64,000 bases of DNA from Wocania_A sp965224845 (GCA_965224845.1 CBDDAJ010000021.1:1-64000), one strand, 5' to 3'; counted from the stretch's first letter, positions 25,577-35,402 are shown. Numbers and translations: made by a program. Notes: generated from the sequence alone by a model not told the origin.

Positions 25577-26395
25577 ATGTCTACAGCTAAAAAAGCATAC
25601 AAACGCATTACCGTTAAAACATTAGTCGATATGAAAGCTAATGGCGAAAAAATATCAATGCTAACCGCATACGATTATACCATGGCAAAAATTGTTGATG
25701 GTGCAGGAATTGATGTTATTCTTGTTGGAGATTCGGCTAGTAATGTCATGGCAGGGCATGAAACCACATTGCCTATTACATTAGATCAGATGATATACCA
25801 TGCCTCTTCAGTGATTAGAGCTATTGATAGATGCTTAGTAGTGGTAGACCTGCCATTTGGAAGTTATCAAAGCGACCCAAAAGAAGCACTTCGCTCAGCC
25901 ATTAGAATCATGAAAGAATGTGGAGCACATTCAGTTAAATTAGAAGGTGGAAAAGAAATAAAGGAATCTATAAAACGCATTTTAAATGCCGGAATTCCTG
26001 TAATGGGGCATTTAGGTTTAACACCACAGTCTATATATAAATTTGGTACGTATACTGTACGCGCCAAAGAAGAAAAAGAAGCTGCAGATTTAATTGAAGA
26101 TGCTAAAATGCTAGAAAAAATTGGATGCTTCGCTATTGTACTCGAAAAAATCCCTGCACAGCTTGCTAAACAAGTGGCCGAAAGTGTAAGTATCCCTATT
26201 ATTGGCATTGGGGCAGGAAAAGATGTAGACGGGCAGGTTTTAGTACTACACGATATGTTAGGGATGACTCATGAGTTTAATCCGCGTTTTTTACGTAGGT
26301 ATATGAGTTTATATGAAGATATGACTTCTGCAATTTCTCAGTATGTGGATGATGTAAAATCTGTTGATTTCCCAAATGATAATGAACAGTATTAA
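25577..26395 (+). CDS. panB: 3-methyl-2-oxobutanoate hydroxymethyltransferase
   Basis: The product has 272 residues. Family signatures are ISMLTAYDYTMAKIVDGAGI, DVILVGDSASNVMAGHETT, SVKLEGGKEI and GIPVMGHLGLTPQS. It makes ketopantoate from 2-oxoisovalerate with methylene-tetrahydrofolate, the first committed step of pantothenate and coenzyme A synthesis. It is cytoplasmic. panC is not adjacent. The downstream RluA-type gene, 114 bp away on the same strand, is often its neighbour in Flavobacteriaceae. Confidence 0.97.
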   Translation: MSTAKKAYKRITVKTLVDMKANGEKISMLTAYDYTMAKIVDGAGIDVILVGDSASNVMAGHETTLPITLDQMIYHASSVIRAIDRCLVVVDLPFGSYQSDPKEALRSAIRIMKECGAHSVKLEGGKEIKESIKRILNAGIPVMGHLGLTPQSIYKFGTYTVRAKEEKEAADLIEDAKMLEKIGCFAIVLEKIPAQLAKQVAESVSIPIIGIGAGKDVDGQVLVLHDMLGMTHEFNPRFLRRYMSLYEDMTSAISQYVDDVKSVDFPNDNEQY

Positions 26396-26509
26396 TTTAG
26401 ATTTGTTAGACTATCAGATAATTTAGACGGCCTGGAATAATGGCTTGGTTTATATAGAATAAAACTATTTTCTTGTATTATTACAAACAGAACTTTCTAA
26501 AAATCTAAC

Positions 26510-27202
26510 ATGTCTAACAAATCTAACCAGTCTAACTTACAAGTCATTTACGAAGACAATCATATTATTGTTATAAATAAACGTGTTGGAGATCTTGTGC
26601 AAGGCGATAAAACCGGAGACAAGCCATTAAACGAAGTTGTTAAAGCATATATTAAGGACAAATACAGTAAACCGGGAAATGTATATCTAGGTACGGTACA
26701 TCGATTAGACCGCCCCACTTCCGGCCTGGTGATTTTTGCAAAAACAAGTAAAGCTTTACCCAGGCTAAATAAATTATTTGTTTCAAAAGCCATTAGTAAA
26801 ACCTACTGGGCTGTGGTTAAAAATAAGCCACAAAAAAAGGAAGGCACCCTTATTAATTGGTTAAAGAAAAACCCTAAAAATAATAAGTCCTTTGCCTATT
26901 CTAAAGAAGTAGATGGTAGTAAAAAAGCAATACTTCACTATAAAACAATAAAAAAGCTTGATAATTATTTTTTACTGGAAATCCAGTTAGAAACCGGACG
27001 ACACCATCAAATACGAAGCCAGTTATCGTATATAGGTTGCCCAATTAAAGGCGATTTAAAATACGGGTTCGACAGAAGTAATAAAGATGCCGGTATTCAT
27101 TTACATGCCAGAGCAATTCAATTTATTCATCCCGTTTCAAAAGAGCCAATTCATATTGTAGCACCCTTACCAAATGATACGATTTGGAAGGCATGCCTGT
27201 AA
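26510..27202 (+). CDS. RluA-family pseudouridine synthase
   Basis: The product has 230 residues. The catalytic motif GTVHRLDRPTSGLVIFAKTS contains the active Asp (about residue 71). KKAILHYKTIKKLDNYFLLE and LETGRHHQIRSQLSYIGCPI are also typical. It isomerises uridine in rRNA or tRNA; the target cannot be read from sequence. There is no N-terminal S4 domain, so it is the short RluA/RluC-like form. The stop overlaps the next gene by 10 bases. Confidence 0.93.
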   Translation: MSNKSNQSNLQVIYEDNHIIVINKRVGDLVQGDKTGDKPLNEVVKAYIKDKYSKPGNVYLGTVHRLDRPTSGLVIFAKTSKALPRLNKLFVSKAISKTYWAVVKNKPQKKEGTLINWLKKNPKNNKSFAYSKEVDGSKKAILHYKTIKKLDNYFLLEIQLETGRHHQIRSQLSYIGCPIKGDLKYGFDRSNKDAGIHLHARAIQFIHPVSKEPIHIVAPLPNDTIWKACL

Positions 27203-28605
27203 AACGTTATATTTATATAAAAAAATTGAATACAATTCCCCATTTATTATCTAAACAAAAGGCCTTCTTTAAGTCTCAAAAAACTAAAGATATTGCTTAT
27301 AGAATTAGTTTTCTTAAGCAACTAAAAGCAGAGCTCGAAGCGAATGAACAAGCTATTTATAATGCTTTAAAAGCCGATTTTAAGAAATCTGAATTTGAAA
27401 CCTTTATAAGTGAATTCGGATTGGTTATTTCCGAACTTAATTTGGTTTTAAAAAACCTAAAGCGTTGGGTAAAACCAGAACGGGTAAAATCGTCAATGCT
27501 TACCTTTCCTTCTAAAAGTTATATTTATAAAGAACCCTTTGGTAGTGTTTTGGTAATAGCCCCTTGGAATTATCCTTTTCTATTGGCATTAGAGCCTGTT
27601 ATTATGGCTATAGCAGCTGGAAACACAGTAGTTTTAAAACCTAGTGAGCTTACTCAGAACACATCACAATTAGTTACTCGTATTATAGAGAATGTATTTC
27701 CGAGGTCTTATGTCACCAGTGTACAAGGTGGTGTAGATATCGCTACTAAATTACTAGATCAGAAATGGGATTACATCTTTTTTACCGGGAGTGTACCTGT
27801 TGGAAAACTAATAGCACAAGCAGCTGCAAAACACTTAACTCCTGTTACCTTAGAATTAGGAGGAAAATCACCATGTATTATTGATGACTCTGTTGATGTT
27901 GCACTAGTGGCAAGACGACTAACCTGGGGAAAGTTTTTAAACGCAGGGCAAACCTGTATTGCACCAGATTATCTTATTGTAAAATCTAATATTAAACCGC
28001 AATTAATTAAAGCTTTAAAGGCAGAAATTACAAAAAGATATGGTAAAGACCCTGAACAATCGCCAGACTTGCCAAGAATAATTAACACTAAAAACACCTT
28101 ACGCTTGGCAAAAATGCTTCAGGGCGTTGATGTTATCTTTGGTGGCACTATTAATGAAAATTCGAGATACTGTGCGCCCACTTTAGTAGATGAACCGGAT
28201 TTAGCAAGTTATATGATGCAGGATGAAATATTCGGACCAATTTTACCCATACTGTCTTATAACACCGAAAAAGATATAGAAAACATTATTTGGAATTTTG
28301 AAAAACCGTTAGCACTGTATGTTTTCTCAAACACCAAATCGTTTATTAAGCAAATTATTAATAAGTATAGCTTTGGTGGCGGAGCAATTAACGACCCTCT
28401 AATTCAGTTTGGAAATCATAATTTGCCCTTTGGCGGTGTTGGTGCCAGCGGTATGGGGGCGTACCATGGAAAACTGGGTTTTGATACCTTTTCGCATAAC
28501 AAGGCCATTATAAAACGTGGCATTTGGACCGACCCATCTATCAGATATGCCCCCTACAAAGGCAAACTCAAGCTTATCAAAAAAATGTTTAAGTGGTTTT
28601 CTTAA
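27193..28605 (+). CDS. Aldehyde dehydrogenase
   Basis: I choose ATG 27193 (470 residues); a TTG three codons earlier is less likely. Class-3-type ALDH features are VLVIAPWNYPFLLALEPV (substrate/cofactor region), FTGSVPVGKLIAQAAAKHL (NAD binding), VTLELGGKSPCII with the general-base Glu, and NAGQTCIAPDYLIV with the catalytic Cys. NLPFGGVGASGMGAYHGKLGF closes the protein. It oxidises aldehydes, probably fatty or aromatic, with NAD(P). The gene overlaps the RluA-type gene by 10 bases, so the two are co-translated. Confidence 0.95.
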   Translation: MPVKRYIYIKKLNTIPHLLSKQKAFFKSQKTKDIAYRISFLKQLKAELEANEQAIYNALKADFKKSEFETFISEFGLVISELNLVLKNLKRWVKPERVKSSMLTFPSKSYIYKEPFGSVLVIAPWNYPFLLALEPVIMAIAAGNTVVLKPSELTQNTSQLVTRIIENVFPRSYVTSVQGGVDIATKLLDQKWDYIFFTGSVPVGKLIAQAAAKHLTPVTLELGGKSPCIIDDSVDVALVARRLTWGKFLNAGQTCIAPDYLIVKSNIKPQLIKALKAEITKRYGKDPEQSPDLPRIINTKNTLRLAKMLQGVDVIFGGTINENSRYCAPTLVDEPDLASYMMQDEIFGPILPILSYNTEKDIENIIWNFEKPLALYVFSNTKSFIKQIINKYSFGGGAINDPLIQFGNHNLPFGGVGASGMGAYHGKLGFDTFSHNKAIIKRGIWTDPSIRYAPYKGKLKLIKKMFKWFS

Positions 28606-28717
28606 CTGACTTGACTAATACCATAAAATAATCGTGGAACTTTATTTAGATTTAACTATACTTCAACTACGCTTAGTGTGATACATAACTTCACGATTTA
28701 AATTGAGCTCACACCAA

Positions 28718-29542
28718 TTAAGAAAAGGGATAGTTTAAAGTTAGTTTAACCCCTGCATCAGGCTTTGAAAACAAATCTAACGTCGCATGAATTAAAGCGG
28801 CTCTACTCTGCATATTTATTAAGCCAGACCCTTTTTCAATAGTGTTCATATCAAAACCCCTTCCATCGTCAGTTGCAGTAATCATCAAGGCATTTGGTTG
28901 ATAATCAAGAACAACTTTAAGGTTTTTCGCATCAGAATATTTAACCGAATTTGATAAAAACTCCTGCAATATTCTAAAAATAATAATTTCATGTTTTCTA
29001 TTTTCAAAATATACAGTATCGCCTTTAATAATTAGCTCAGCACTAGTAAACTTCATTTTCTTTAAGCGATTCAATTCATTACTAATAGATTTTTCAAAAC
29101 CTATGTTAAGTACCACTTCATTATTTAAGGTTTTAGAAAGCGAACGCACTTCTTTTAAGCTTTCTTTAAGGGCATCAGAAGTGTCTTTAAATTTGTCTTT
29201 TACATCATCCGTAACCTGAGTTTTTAAAATGCTTAATTGCATGCTGGCAAAAGCCAATAACTGCCCTACATTATCGTGTAATTCCCAACCAATATTTTTT
29301 AAGGTTTGCTCCTGGCTTTCGGTTTGGGCTAATGCAATTTCTTCTTCAAAAGCTTGCTGTTGCTTAATTCTATCCAACAATAATTTATTTTTTCGCTTTT
29401 GGAAAACTACAAAAAACACAACAACCAGTCCGGTAATAATGATCAATACCATAATCATATACACTAACAAATAGCGCTCGGAAGCCGTAGAAACTGACTT
29501 TGATTGTATAGTAAAAAGAGTATTTAAGTAATAATTATTCAT
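28718..29542 (-). CDS. Sensor histidine kinase (HisKA_3/NarX type), no adjacent regulator
   Basis: The product has 274 residues: one membrane helix (LVYMIMVLIIITGLVVVFFVVF), a coiled coil, the phospho-acceptor helix ELHDNVGQLLAFASMQLSIL (His about 100), and an HATPase domain with LQEFLSNSVKYSDAK (N box) and ATDDGRGFD (G1). It overlaps the upstream seven-helix protein gene by 8 bases, and the membrane protein may supply sensing since the kinase has almost no periplasmic part. A LuxR-type response regulator would be expected but none is encoded nearby. Confidence 0.92.
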   Translation of the reverse strand: MNNYYLNTLFTIQSKSVSTASERYLLVYMIMVLIIITGLVVVFFVVFQKRKNKLLLDRIKQQQAFEEEIALAQTESQEQTLKNIGWELHDNVGQLLAFASMQLSILKTQVTDDVKDKFKDTSDALKESLKEVRSLSKTLNNEVVLNIGFEKSISNELNRLKKMKFTSAELIIKGDTVYFENRKHEIIIFRILQEFLSNSVKYSDAKNLKVVLDYQPNALMITATDDGRGFDMNTIEKGSGLINMQSRAALIHATLDLFSKPDAGVKLTLNYPFS

Positions 29543-30263
29543 TATTTAATTTAGGCTTACAAAATATTAATGCAAATGTAAAGGTGGAGTACATAAAAAT
29601 ATTAGCAAATAAAAATATTTGCCATCTTAAAAACACAAAATCCCAATCTGTATAAGGTTTTCCTACTTCATATGTAAAATAAACATCGTAAAATGTTAAT
29701 GGGGTAATTATAAGCCACCAAATAAATATAGCAAAACTTATATAAAAGTTTAAAGACCTATAAAATGTTAGTATTTTTTCACTTAGTAACGTTTCTATAA
29801 AATAAAATACTGCACATAAAAAAATGACTATAGCACCAAATATATCAAGGATAGCAAAAAATTGCTTAAAAAACAGATGCCAATTTAGTATAATATAAAT
29901 TATGGAAAAAACTAAAAAACTAAAAGTTGCAACCTTGATTATACTTTTAAATATTTTTACGTTTAAAATTTTTCGATAGTAAAAAGAAAAAAACAAAACT
30001 GCTCCTATTACCCAATAAATATTACTCCACCAATGATTTTTTTCAAACTTAGTTCCTATAAGAAACTCTAAAACATCTCCAGGGTAAACATATTTAGTAT
30101 ACCTGCCTATAAATTCACAGATTACAATACCAACTAAAAAAAATATAAAATATTTTTCTGTTTTATTTTTATAATGATTATAAAAAAACACACCTGTTAA
30201 AGCTGCCATGGCTTCAACACAGTGTGTTAACATCATGTAGTTTTGTTTAAAAAACTCTTCCAC
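29535..30263 (-). CDS. Multi-pass membrane protein, likely partner of the histidine kinase
   Basis: The product has 242 residues with about seven predicted helices (for example YFIFFLVGIVICEFIG, SNIYWVIGAVLFFSFYY, VATFSFLVFSIIYIIL, IFGAIVIFLCAVFYFIETLL, FLFANIFMYSTFTFALIF). There is no catalytic motif. The 8-base overlap with the kinase gene and similar lengths of helices suggest a sensor module encoded apart from its kinase. No named family. Confidence 0.8.
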   Translation of the reverse strand: MEEFFKQNYMMLTHCVEAMAALTGVFFYNHYKNKTEKYFIFFLVGIVICEFIGRYTKYVYPGDVLEFLIGTKFEKNHWWSNIYWVIGAVLFFSFYYRKILNVKIFKSIIKVATFSFLVFSIIYIILNWHLFFKQFFAILDIFGAIVIFLCAVFYFIETLLSEKILTFYRSLNFYISFAIFIWWLIITPLTFYDVYFTYEVGKPYTDWDFVFLRWQIFLFANIFMYSTFTFALIFCKPKLNNE

Positions 30264-30271
30264 TAAAATAT

Positions 30272-30790
30272 TTATTTAGGATAGCCAGAGCCACCACCTG
30301 TTCCGTTATTCAACGGAGGACATTCCGGGCAATCACCATTATTTTGAAAGCTAAGACTAAACGGTGTCATACCCGCTTTTCCTTTTCCTTTTTTTACAGT
30401 TGGCACTATAAACATAGTTGTTAAATTCTTTTTAGCTTGTCCGGCGTTTTTACCGTATAGCCCCAAATACACACGCATGCCTGTTATACTATAGCCCAAA
30501 CTATCTGTTTGTTGCTTAGAATAAGCAATATAGTTTTCAAGATCGTCTATAGACCACCAGGTAGAACGGTCGTCCTTATTTCGGCCTTGTCTTCTGGCTG
30601 CTGAGTCTACGGCCGGCTCCCTGTATTCGGTCCAATTGTCATTCAATATTTTTGCCTGCCCCGGTGAAACAACACCTTTTGGCTTAATAATTTTGATATC
30701 TTCGATGTCTTCTACTTGTCTGGGGCAAAAAAAATAGGTCGCCAATGCGCCTATAAGAAATCCTAAAATGATGAAACTAAGTTTTTTCAT
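30272..30790 (-). CDS. Membrane-anchored protein of unknown function
   Basis: The product has 172 residues with an N-terminal anchor (LSFIILGFLIGALATYFFCP) and a polar domain with SPGQAKILNDNWTEYREPAV, TWWSIDDLENYIAYSKQQ and MRVYLGLYGKNAG. The Gly/Pro-rich end contains CPECPPL, a CxxC-like pair. It precedes the seven-helix gene by 8 bases, so all three genes form one operon. Similar proteins are frequent in Flavobacteriaceae without known function. Confidence 0.78.
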   Translation of the reverse strand: MKKLSFIILGFLIGALATYFFCPRQVEDIEDIKIIKPKGVVSPGQAKILNDNWTEYREPAVDSAARRQGRNKDDRSTWWSIDDLENYIAYSKQQTDSLGYSITGMRVYLGLYGKNAGQAKKNLTTMFIVPTVKKGKGKAGMTPFSLSFQNNGDCPECPPLNNGTGGGSGYPK

Positions 30791-30976
30791 GTTTTAATTC
30801 GGTTTTAAGGTTAATAATAGCTGCTCTAAAAATAATAAAAAGATTTAATTAACGTAAGATAATATATATTAAAATAAAAATTCGTCGCTAATTTATACCA
30901 TATATTAATTGAAGTTATTGCAAAAGGGAAAAGCGTGTGCTATTTCAGGGCTTCAATTAGAACCTGTTAAAGTCAA

Positions 30977-31603
30977 TTAAGCCGGAAAGCCAAGCATATC
31001 CCCCATGCCTACCGTAAATAGCCAGCATCCGTAAATAGCGTGCTCTATAGATACTAAAAGCGTCGATCTGGTTTTATAAAAAGTAAAAGCAAACAGTAAA
31101 CCTCCTAAAAAAGTGAATACCATAACCAATGCATTCATAAAAAAAATATGACCCAGAGAAAACACAATAGCATTAACAAAAACAAACAAGTTTTTGTTTT
31201 TAAAAATATTGTGATAACGCTTAAAATAAAAGGTTCGGTATATCAGCTCTTGTGGGTATACCGAAAAAAAACTATATATAAATAATATAAAAAACCATAG
31301 TTTTGGTTTGTTTAGCAGTACACCAAACAGGGCTTCTTTATTAGTAAACCAAACAAAAACGGTTGTGATACACACAATAGCTATAAGCTTGAAAAACGTT
31401 TGTTTAAAAAAGGCGCGCCAGTTTAAGTTTTTAGCTATTCTAAATTTTTCATGCTCTACGTTTAGCAATACAAAAACTATATAAATAAAACCCATAACTC
31501 CAATAGCTAATTTAATCCATGGAGCGTATTTTAAAACAAAACTTACGGGTATTAAAAAGAAAATAATAAAAAGCTCAATGCCTTTATATAAAACAGTTTT
31601 CAC
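30977..31603 (-). CDS. CPBP-family intramembrane metalloprotease-like protein
   Basis: The product has 208 residues and about seven helices. The family motifs are PQELIYRTFYFKRY (the usual EExxxR, here QELIYR with the first Glu replaced by Gln), FSLGHIFF (FxxxH) and EHAIYGCW (HxxxN position shifted). These membrane proteins cleave prenylated or other membrane-buried substrates, or act as scaffolds. The Glu-to-Gln change leaves activity uncertain, although flavobacterial members often carry it. Confidence 0.8.
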   Translation of the reverse strand: MKTVLYKGIELFIIFFLIPVSFVLKYAPWIKLAIGVMGFIYIVFVLLNVEHEKFRIAKNLNWRAFFKQTFFKLIAIVCITTVFVWFTNKEALFGVLLNKPKLWFFILFIYSFFSVYPQELIYRTFYFKRYHNIFKNKNLFVFVNAIVFSLGHIFFMNALVMVFTFLGGLLFAFTFYKTRSTLLVSIEHAIYGCWLFTVGMGDMLGFPA

Positions 31604-31836
31604 ACATTAATATTTTAGTAATTATCTAAGCCCTTTATGCATTTTGATTAATTTCTTAAACTAAATGTCAGTTCGAGTGATCTTCAACAGAAAATTGTAT
31701 CGAGAACAAGCTATTTAAATAGACAATTTTATTCTCGACGCAAATTATACGCATCAAAATAAGCCTGATTTACCCGAACTAACAAATTTTCGTTAAAATC
31801 CACAACAGATCAAGTTAGCAAATATTTGTGACACTT

Positions 31837-32295
31837 TTAGATATTGATTGCGGTGGTATGTTTTACCTCATTTATAACAAACATACTATGTGTGCTTCCA
31901 ATATGATTAATAGTGGTTAACTTTTTAACCATAAATTCTCTGAAAGCGGCCATATCTTTAACCATTACTTTTAATAGATAATCGTAATCGCCACTAATAT
32001 GGAAACACTCTAAAACTTCATTTAAATTTGCCACTTCCTTTTCAAACTTAACCACAAACTCCTGACTATGCTGAATTAATTTTATATGGCAAAACGCCAC
32101 AAATGATCTATCTACCTTTTCCTTATTAACTAAAACTACGTAATTTTCGATAACCCCGCTTTTTTCAAGTTTTTTAATACGTTCGTAAACCGCTGTAACC
32201 GACAAATTTAATTTGTTTGAAAGTTCTTTATTCGTTTGCTTGCTATCTTCTTGTAAATAAAACAGCAGCTGCTTGTCTATATCATCAAATACCAT
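31837..32295 (-). CDS. Lrp/AsnC-family transcriptional regulator
   Basis: The product has 152 residues: an N-terminal HTH (LLFYLQEDSKQTNKELSNKL, SVTAVYERIKKLEKSGVIEN) and a C-terminal RAM ligand-binding domain (SFVAFCHIKLIQHS ... VLECFHISGDYDYLLKVMV). It is divergent from the PLP enzyme gene at 32455 across 159 bp, the classic arrangement for an amino-acid-sensing regulator controlling its neighbour, here likely in response to methionine or branched-chain amino acids. Confidence 0.94.
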   Translation of the reverse strand: MVFDDIDKQLLFYLQEDSKQTNKELSNKLNLSVTAVYERIKKLEKSGVIENYVVLVNKEKVDRSFVAFCHIKLIQHSQEFVVKFEKEVANLNEVLECFHISGDYDYLLKVMVKDMAAFREFMVKKLTTINHIGSTHSMFVINEVKHTTAINI

Positions 32296-32454
32296 GATTG
32301 AAAAATTTTCATAAAGATATGGAATATATCTAACCTAAATAAATTATAATTCTACACAATTGCAATAAAATAGATTTATTTTCTAAAAAAACACTAATAC
32401 ATTGTTTTATAATCTAAATGTTTAGAATTTTGCATAAACAAAAAAACAAACATT

Positions 32455-33660
32455 ATGGCATTCAAACCCGCAAATAAGATTCAAGACTTACAATACTTTG
32501 GTGAGTTTGGAGGTGTTAACCCTTCAATATCTGATGCTTCCACCTATACTTTTTTATCGGCAAAAACCATGTTTGACACTTTTGAAGGAAATGCAGATGG
32601 GTGTTATTTATATTCACGGCATTCTTCGCCTTCAAACTTGTACCTAGGTGAAGCATTGGCTGCCATGGAAGGTACCGAAACCGCAAATGTTTCAGCCTCA
32701 GGAATGGGTGCTATTACTCCTGTTTTATTACAGCTTTGTGGTGCTGATGACCATATTGTTTCCAGTAGAACCATTTATGGAGGCACTTACGCTTTTCTTA
32801 AAAACTTTACACCTCGTTTTAATATTAAAACATCGTTTGTAGATATTACAAAATTAGATGCTGTAGAAGCTGCAATTACTAAAAACACAAAAGTTTTATA
32901 TTGCGAATCTGTAAGCAACCCGCTTTTAGAAGTTGCAGATATTAAAGGATTAGCAGACATAGCAAAAAGGCATCATTTAAAATTAGTAGTCGATAACACC
33001 TTTTCTCCGCTATCAATATCTCCGGCCATTTTAGGTGCCGATGTGGTAATTCATAGCTTAACTAAATTCATTAACGGATCTAGCGATACAGTAGGTGGTG
33101 TGGTTTGTGGCACCCAGGACTTTATAAACGCGTTGCGCAATGTTAATGATGGCGCTTCCATGCTTTTAGGTTCTACTATGGATAGTTTAAGAGCAGCTTC
33201 CGTTTTAAAAAACTTAAGAACGCTTCACATTCGTATGCAACAGCATAGTTTTAACGCTTCTTTTTTAGCTGAAAAATTTGAGGCAGATGGTTTAAAAACG
33301 GTTTATCCAGGACTTAAATCACATCCTTCGCATGAGTTATTTAAATCGATGATGAATGAAAAATATGGCTTTGGTGGTATGCTGACTATTGATGTAGGAA
33401 CATTGGAAAAAGCCAACGAGCTTATGGAATTGATGCAAAACAGAAATTTAGGTTATCTGGCTGTAAGTCTTGGTTTTTATAAAACCTTGTTTTCTGCCCC
33501 GGGGAGCTCTACGTCTTCAGAAATTCCTGAAGACGAACAAATAAAAATGGGATTAAGCGATGGCCTAATTCGGTTTTCTATTGGATTAGATGCCGATATT
33601 GAACGCAGCTATCAAATGATGCGTGGCTGTATGCAAGAACTAGGTATCCTAAAAAAATAA
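32455..33660 (+). CDS. PLP-dependent Cys/Met metabolism enzyme, methionine gamma-lyase-like
   Basis: The product has 401 residues. Features of the cystathionine-synthase/gamma-lyase fold are YSRHSSPSNLYLGEALAAME (phosphate-binding Tyr/Arg from the neighbouring subunit), SRTIYGGTYAFLKNF, VVDNTFSPLSISPAILGADV (Asp on the PLP ring) and VIHSLTKFINGSSD with the Schiff-base Lys. The likely reaction is alpha,gamma-elimination of methionine to methanethiol, 2-oxobutyrate and ammonia. Cystathionine or homocysteine activity cannot be excluded from sequence. Control by the divergent Lrp protein is probable. Confidence 0.88.
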   Translation: MAFKPANKIQDLQYFGEFGGVNPSISDASTYTFLSAKTMFDTFEGNADGCYLYSRHSSPSNLYLGEALAAMEGTETANVSASGMGAITPVLLQLCGADDHIVSSRTIYGGTYAFLKNFTPRFNIKTSFVDITKLDAVEAAITKNTKVLYCESVSNPLLEVADIKGLADIAKRHHLKLVVDNTFSPLSISPAILGADVVIHSLTKFINGSSDTVGGVVCGTQDFINALRNVNDGASMLLGSTMDSLRAASVLKNLRTLHIRMQQHSFNASFLAEKFEADGLKTVYPGLKSHPSHELFKSMMNEKYGFGGMLTIDVGTLEKANELMELMQNRNLGYLAVSLGFYKTLFSAPGSSTSSEIPEDEQIKMGLSDGLIRFSIGLDADIERSYQMMRGCMQELGILKK

Positions 33661-33701
33661 AACGCATAGCCACTTTATAAACGCCTTACAACCCTGAATT
33701 A

Positions 33702-34334
33702 ATGACTGATATTATAGCATTTGGAATTTTATCATTTACTTCTTTTTTTACATTAATAAACCCCTTGGGGACGATGCCTATTTTTATGACTATGACTAAG
33801 GATTTAGACCAAAATCATAGAACAAGAACTGCAAAAAAAGCATCCATAGTATCATTTATTACTATAATAGTTTTTGCTTTTTCAGGACAACTGCTATTCA
33901 ACTTTTTTGGAATATCAGTAAATAGCTTTAGAATAGTTGGAGGTGTTATCTTTTTTTTAATGGGGATGGATATGCTACAAGCACGGTTAGGAAAAGTTAA
34001 ATTAAAAGACTCCGAAATTAAAACCTATATAAACGACATTTCGGTAACCCCATTAGCCATTCCAATGATTTGTGGTCCCGGTGCTTTAACTAATGCCATA
34101 GTTATGATGGAAGATGCAAATACTATCGAAAAAAAAATGGCTCTGATATTCGCAGTGCTTATAGTGATTATACTTACTTATTTTATTTTGTACAGTTCAT
34201 CTAGAATAATTAAAGTATTAGGAGAAACAGGAATAAACGTTATGATGCGGCTAATGGGATTGATTGTTATGGTTATAGCTGTTGAATTCTTTTTTAGCGG
34301 ACTTAAACCAATCATTTTAGATATGGTTCAATAA
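33702..34334 (+). CDS. marC: MarC-family integral membrane protein
   Basis: The product has 210 residues and six helices. It starts FGILSFTSFFTLINPLGTMP and contains FRIVGGVIFFLMGMDMLQAR and PLAIPMICGPGALTNAIVMM, which are signatures of the MarC/UPF0056 family. The function of the family is unresolved; the early link to multiple antibiotic resistance was not supported. The gene lies 41 bp after the PLP enzyme and may be co-transcribed. Confidence 0.92.
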   Translation: MTDIIAFGILSFTSFFTLINPLGTMPIFMTMTKDLDQNHRTRTAKKASIVSFITIIVFAFSGQLLFNFFGISVNSFRIVGGVIFFLMGMDMLQARLGKVKLKDSEIKTYINDISVTPLAIPMICGPGALTNAIVMMEDANTIEKKMALIFAVLIVIILTYFILYSSSRIIKVLGETGINVMMRLMGLIVMVIAVEFFFSGLKPIILDMVQ

Positions 34335-34338
34335 TCAA

Positions 34339-35361
34339 TTATTTTCCTTTAAGACGTTCCCAAAGTGCATGTAAAGCATTAGATATATTATCTTCATTAC
34401 GTTCAAAGGGCTGCATATTAATTTCACCATCCGCTTTATAAAGGCGAAACCTAAAAACAGAGGACGTTGAATTCGCTTTATCTGTAACCGGGTAACGCAA
34501 ATCATTGTACTGATAGTCGTTAGGCCCTATTTTGTAAATACTATAATAATTATTACTAAACCAAGTCAAACGCTTTACACGCTCGTATTTTTCTGGATCC
34601 AGATCACGCACTTTTGGTAATGTTTTAAAATCTGAAAACACACTTTCTTTATCTAACAAAGAATAATACCCTACATGGTAGCTCGTGTCTGTTTCTGCAA
34701 CACCATACCATAACACATTATTAAATATTGTGGGTTGTGCATAATATCGTTTATAATTTATCCCTTTATCATTTAAGGTTTCTTTAAAAACCGAATCCAT
34801 ATAAAATTTGTTACCGAAAGTAAAAAACATATAGGCTGTACTTATTCCCAGCCCCAACTTTAACCATAATAGTCTTCCTTTAGATTTTCTGTTGTAAAAC
34901 ATCAAAATAATCATACAAACCAGAAAGGGTAATGTATAAACAGGATCGACTACAGCAATATTATTAAAGGCCACTCTATAATTACTTATAGGCGCGAATA
35001 ATTGTGTGCCATAAGGTGTAAAGCAATCTAAAATAGGATGTGTAAAAAGTGCCCAGAAAAACAAGCTTATCCAGTTTCTTTGGGTGGTAGCCCCCTTTCG
35101 CTTTCCGGAATTGTATAATTTAAACACCAGCCATCCCAAGACAAAAGCAGCTAAAACAGAAAATAAAATGGAATGCATAAACCCGCGATGAAAAAGCATC
35201 GCATCAATCTCGTTACCATAAAGCCAGCTCCCTACAAAAACATCTAAGTCGGGTATGGTCCCTCCAATAGCACCAAATAGTAAAGCTTTATTGCCTATTT
35301 TTTTTCCTAAAACCGCTTCCCCACAAGCAGCTCCTAAAACAATTTGGGTTAGTGAATCCAT
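34339..35361 (-). CDS. YdjM/YfhO-like membrane-bound metal-dependent hydrolase
   Basis: The product has 340 residues. The N-terminal helices carry DSLTQIVLGAACGEAVLGKK, GTIPDLDVF and HRGFMHSILF, then TPYGTQLFAPIS, which are the conserved Asp/His positions of the LexA-binding/YdjM family. The C-terminal third is soluble. Known members are integral membrane proteins of uncertain substrate. It converges with marC 5 bp away. Confidence 0.88.
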   Translation of the reverse strand: MDSLTQIVLGAACGEAVLGKKIGNKALLFGAIGGTIPDLDVFVGSWLYGNEIDAMLFHRGFMHSILFSVLAAFVLGWLVFKLYNSGKRKGATTQRNWISLFFWALFTHPILDCFTPYGTQLFAPISNYRVAFNNIAVVDPVYTLPFLVCMIILMFYNRKSKGRLLWLKLGLGISTAYMFFTFGNKFYMDSVFKETLNDKGINYKRYYAQPTIFNNVLWYGVAETDTSYHVGYYSLLDKESVFSDFKTLPKVRDLDPEKYERVKRLTWFSNNYYSIYKIGPNDYQYNDLRYPVTDKANSTSSVFRFRLYKADGEINMQPFERNEDNISNALHALWERLKGK

Positions 35362-35402
35362 ATTAAGTCAGCAAAGATAACTAACTTTTCATTTATGGGT
35401 GT

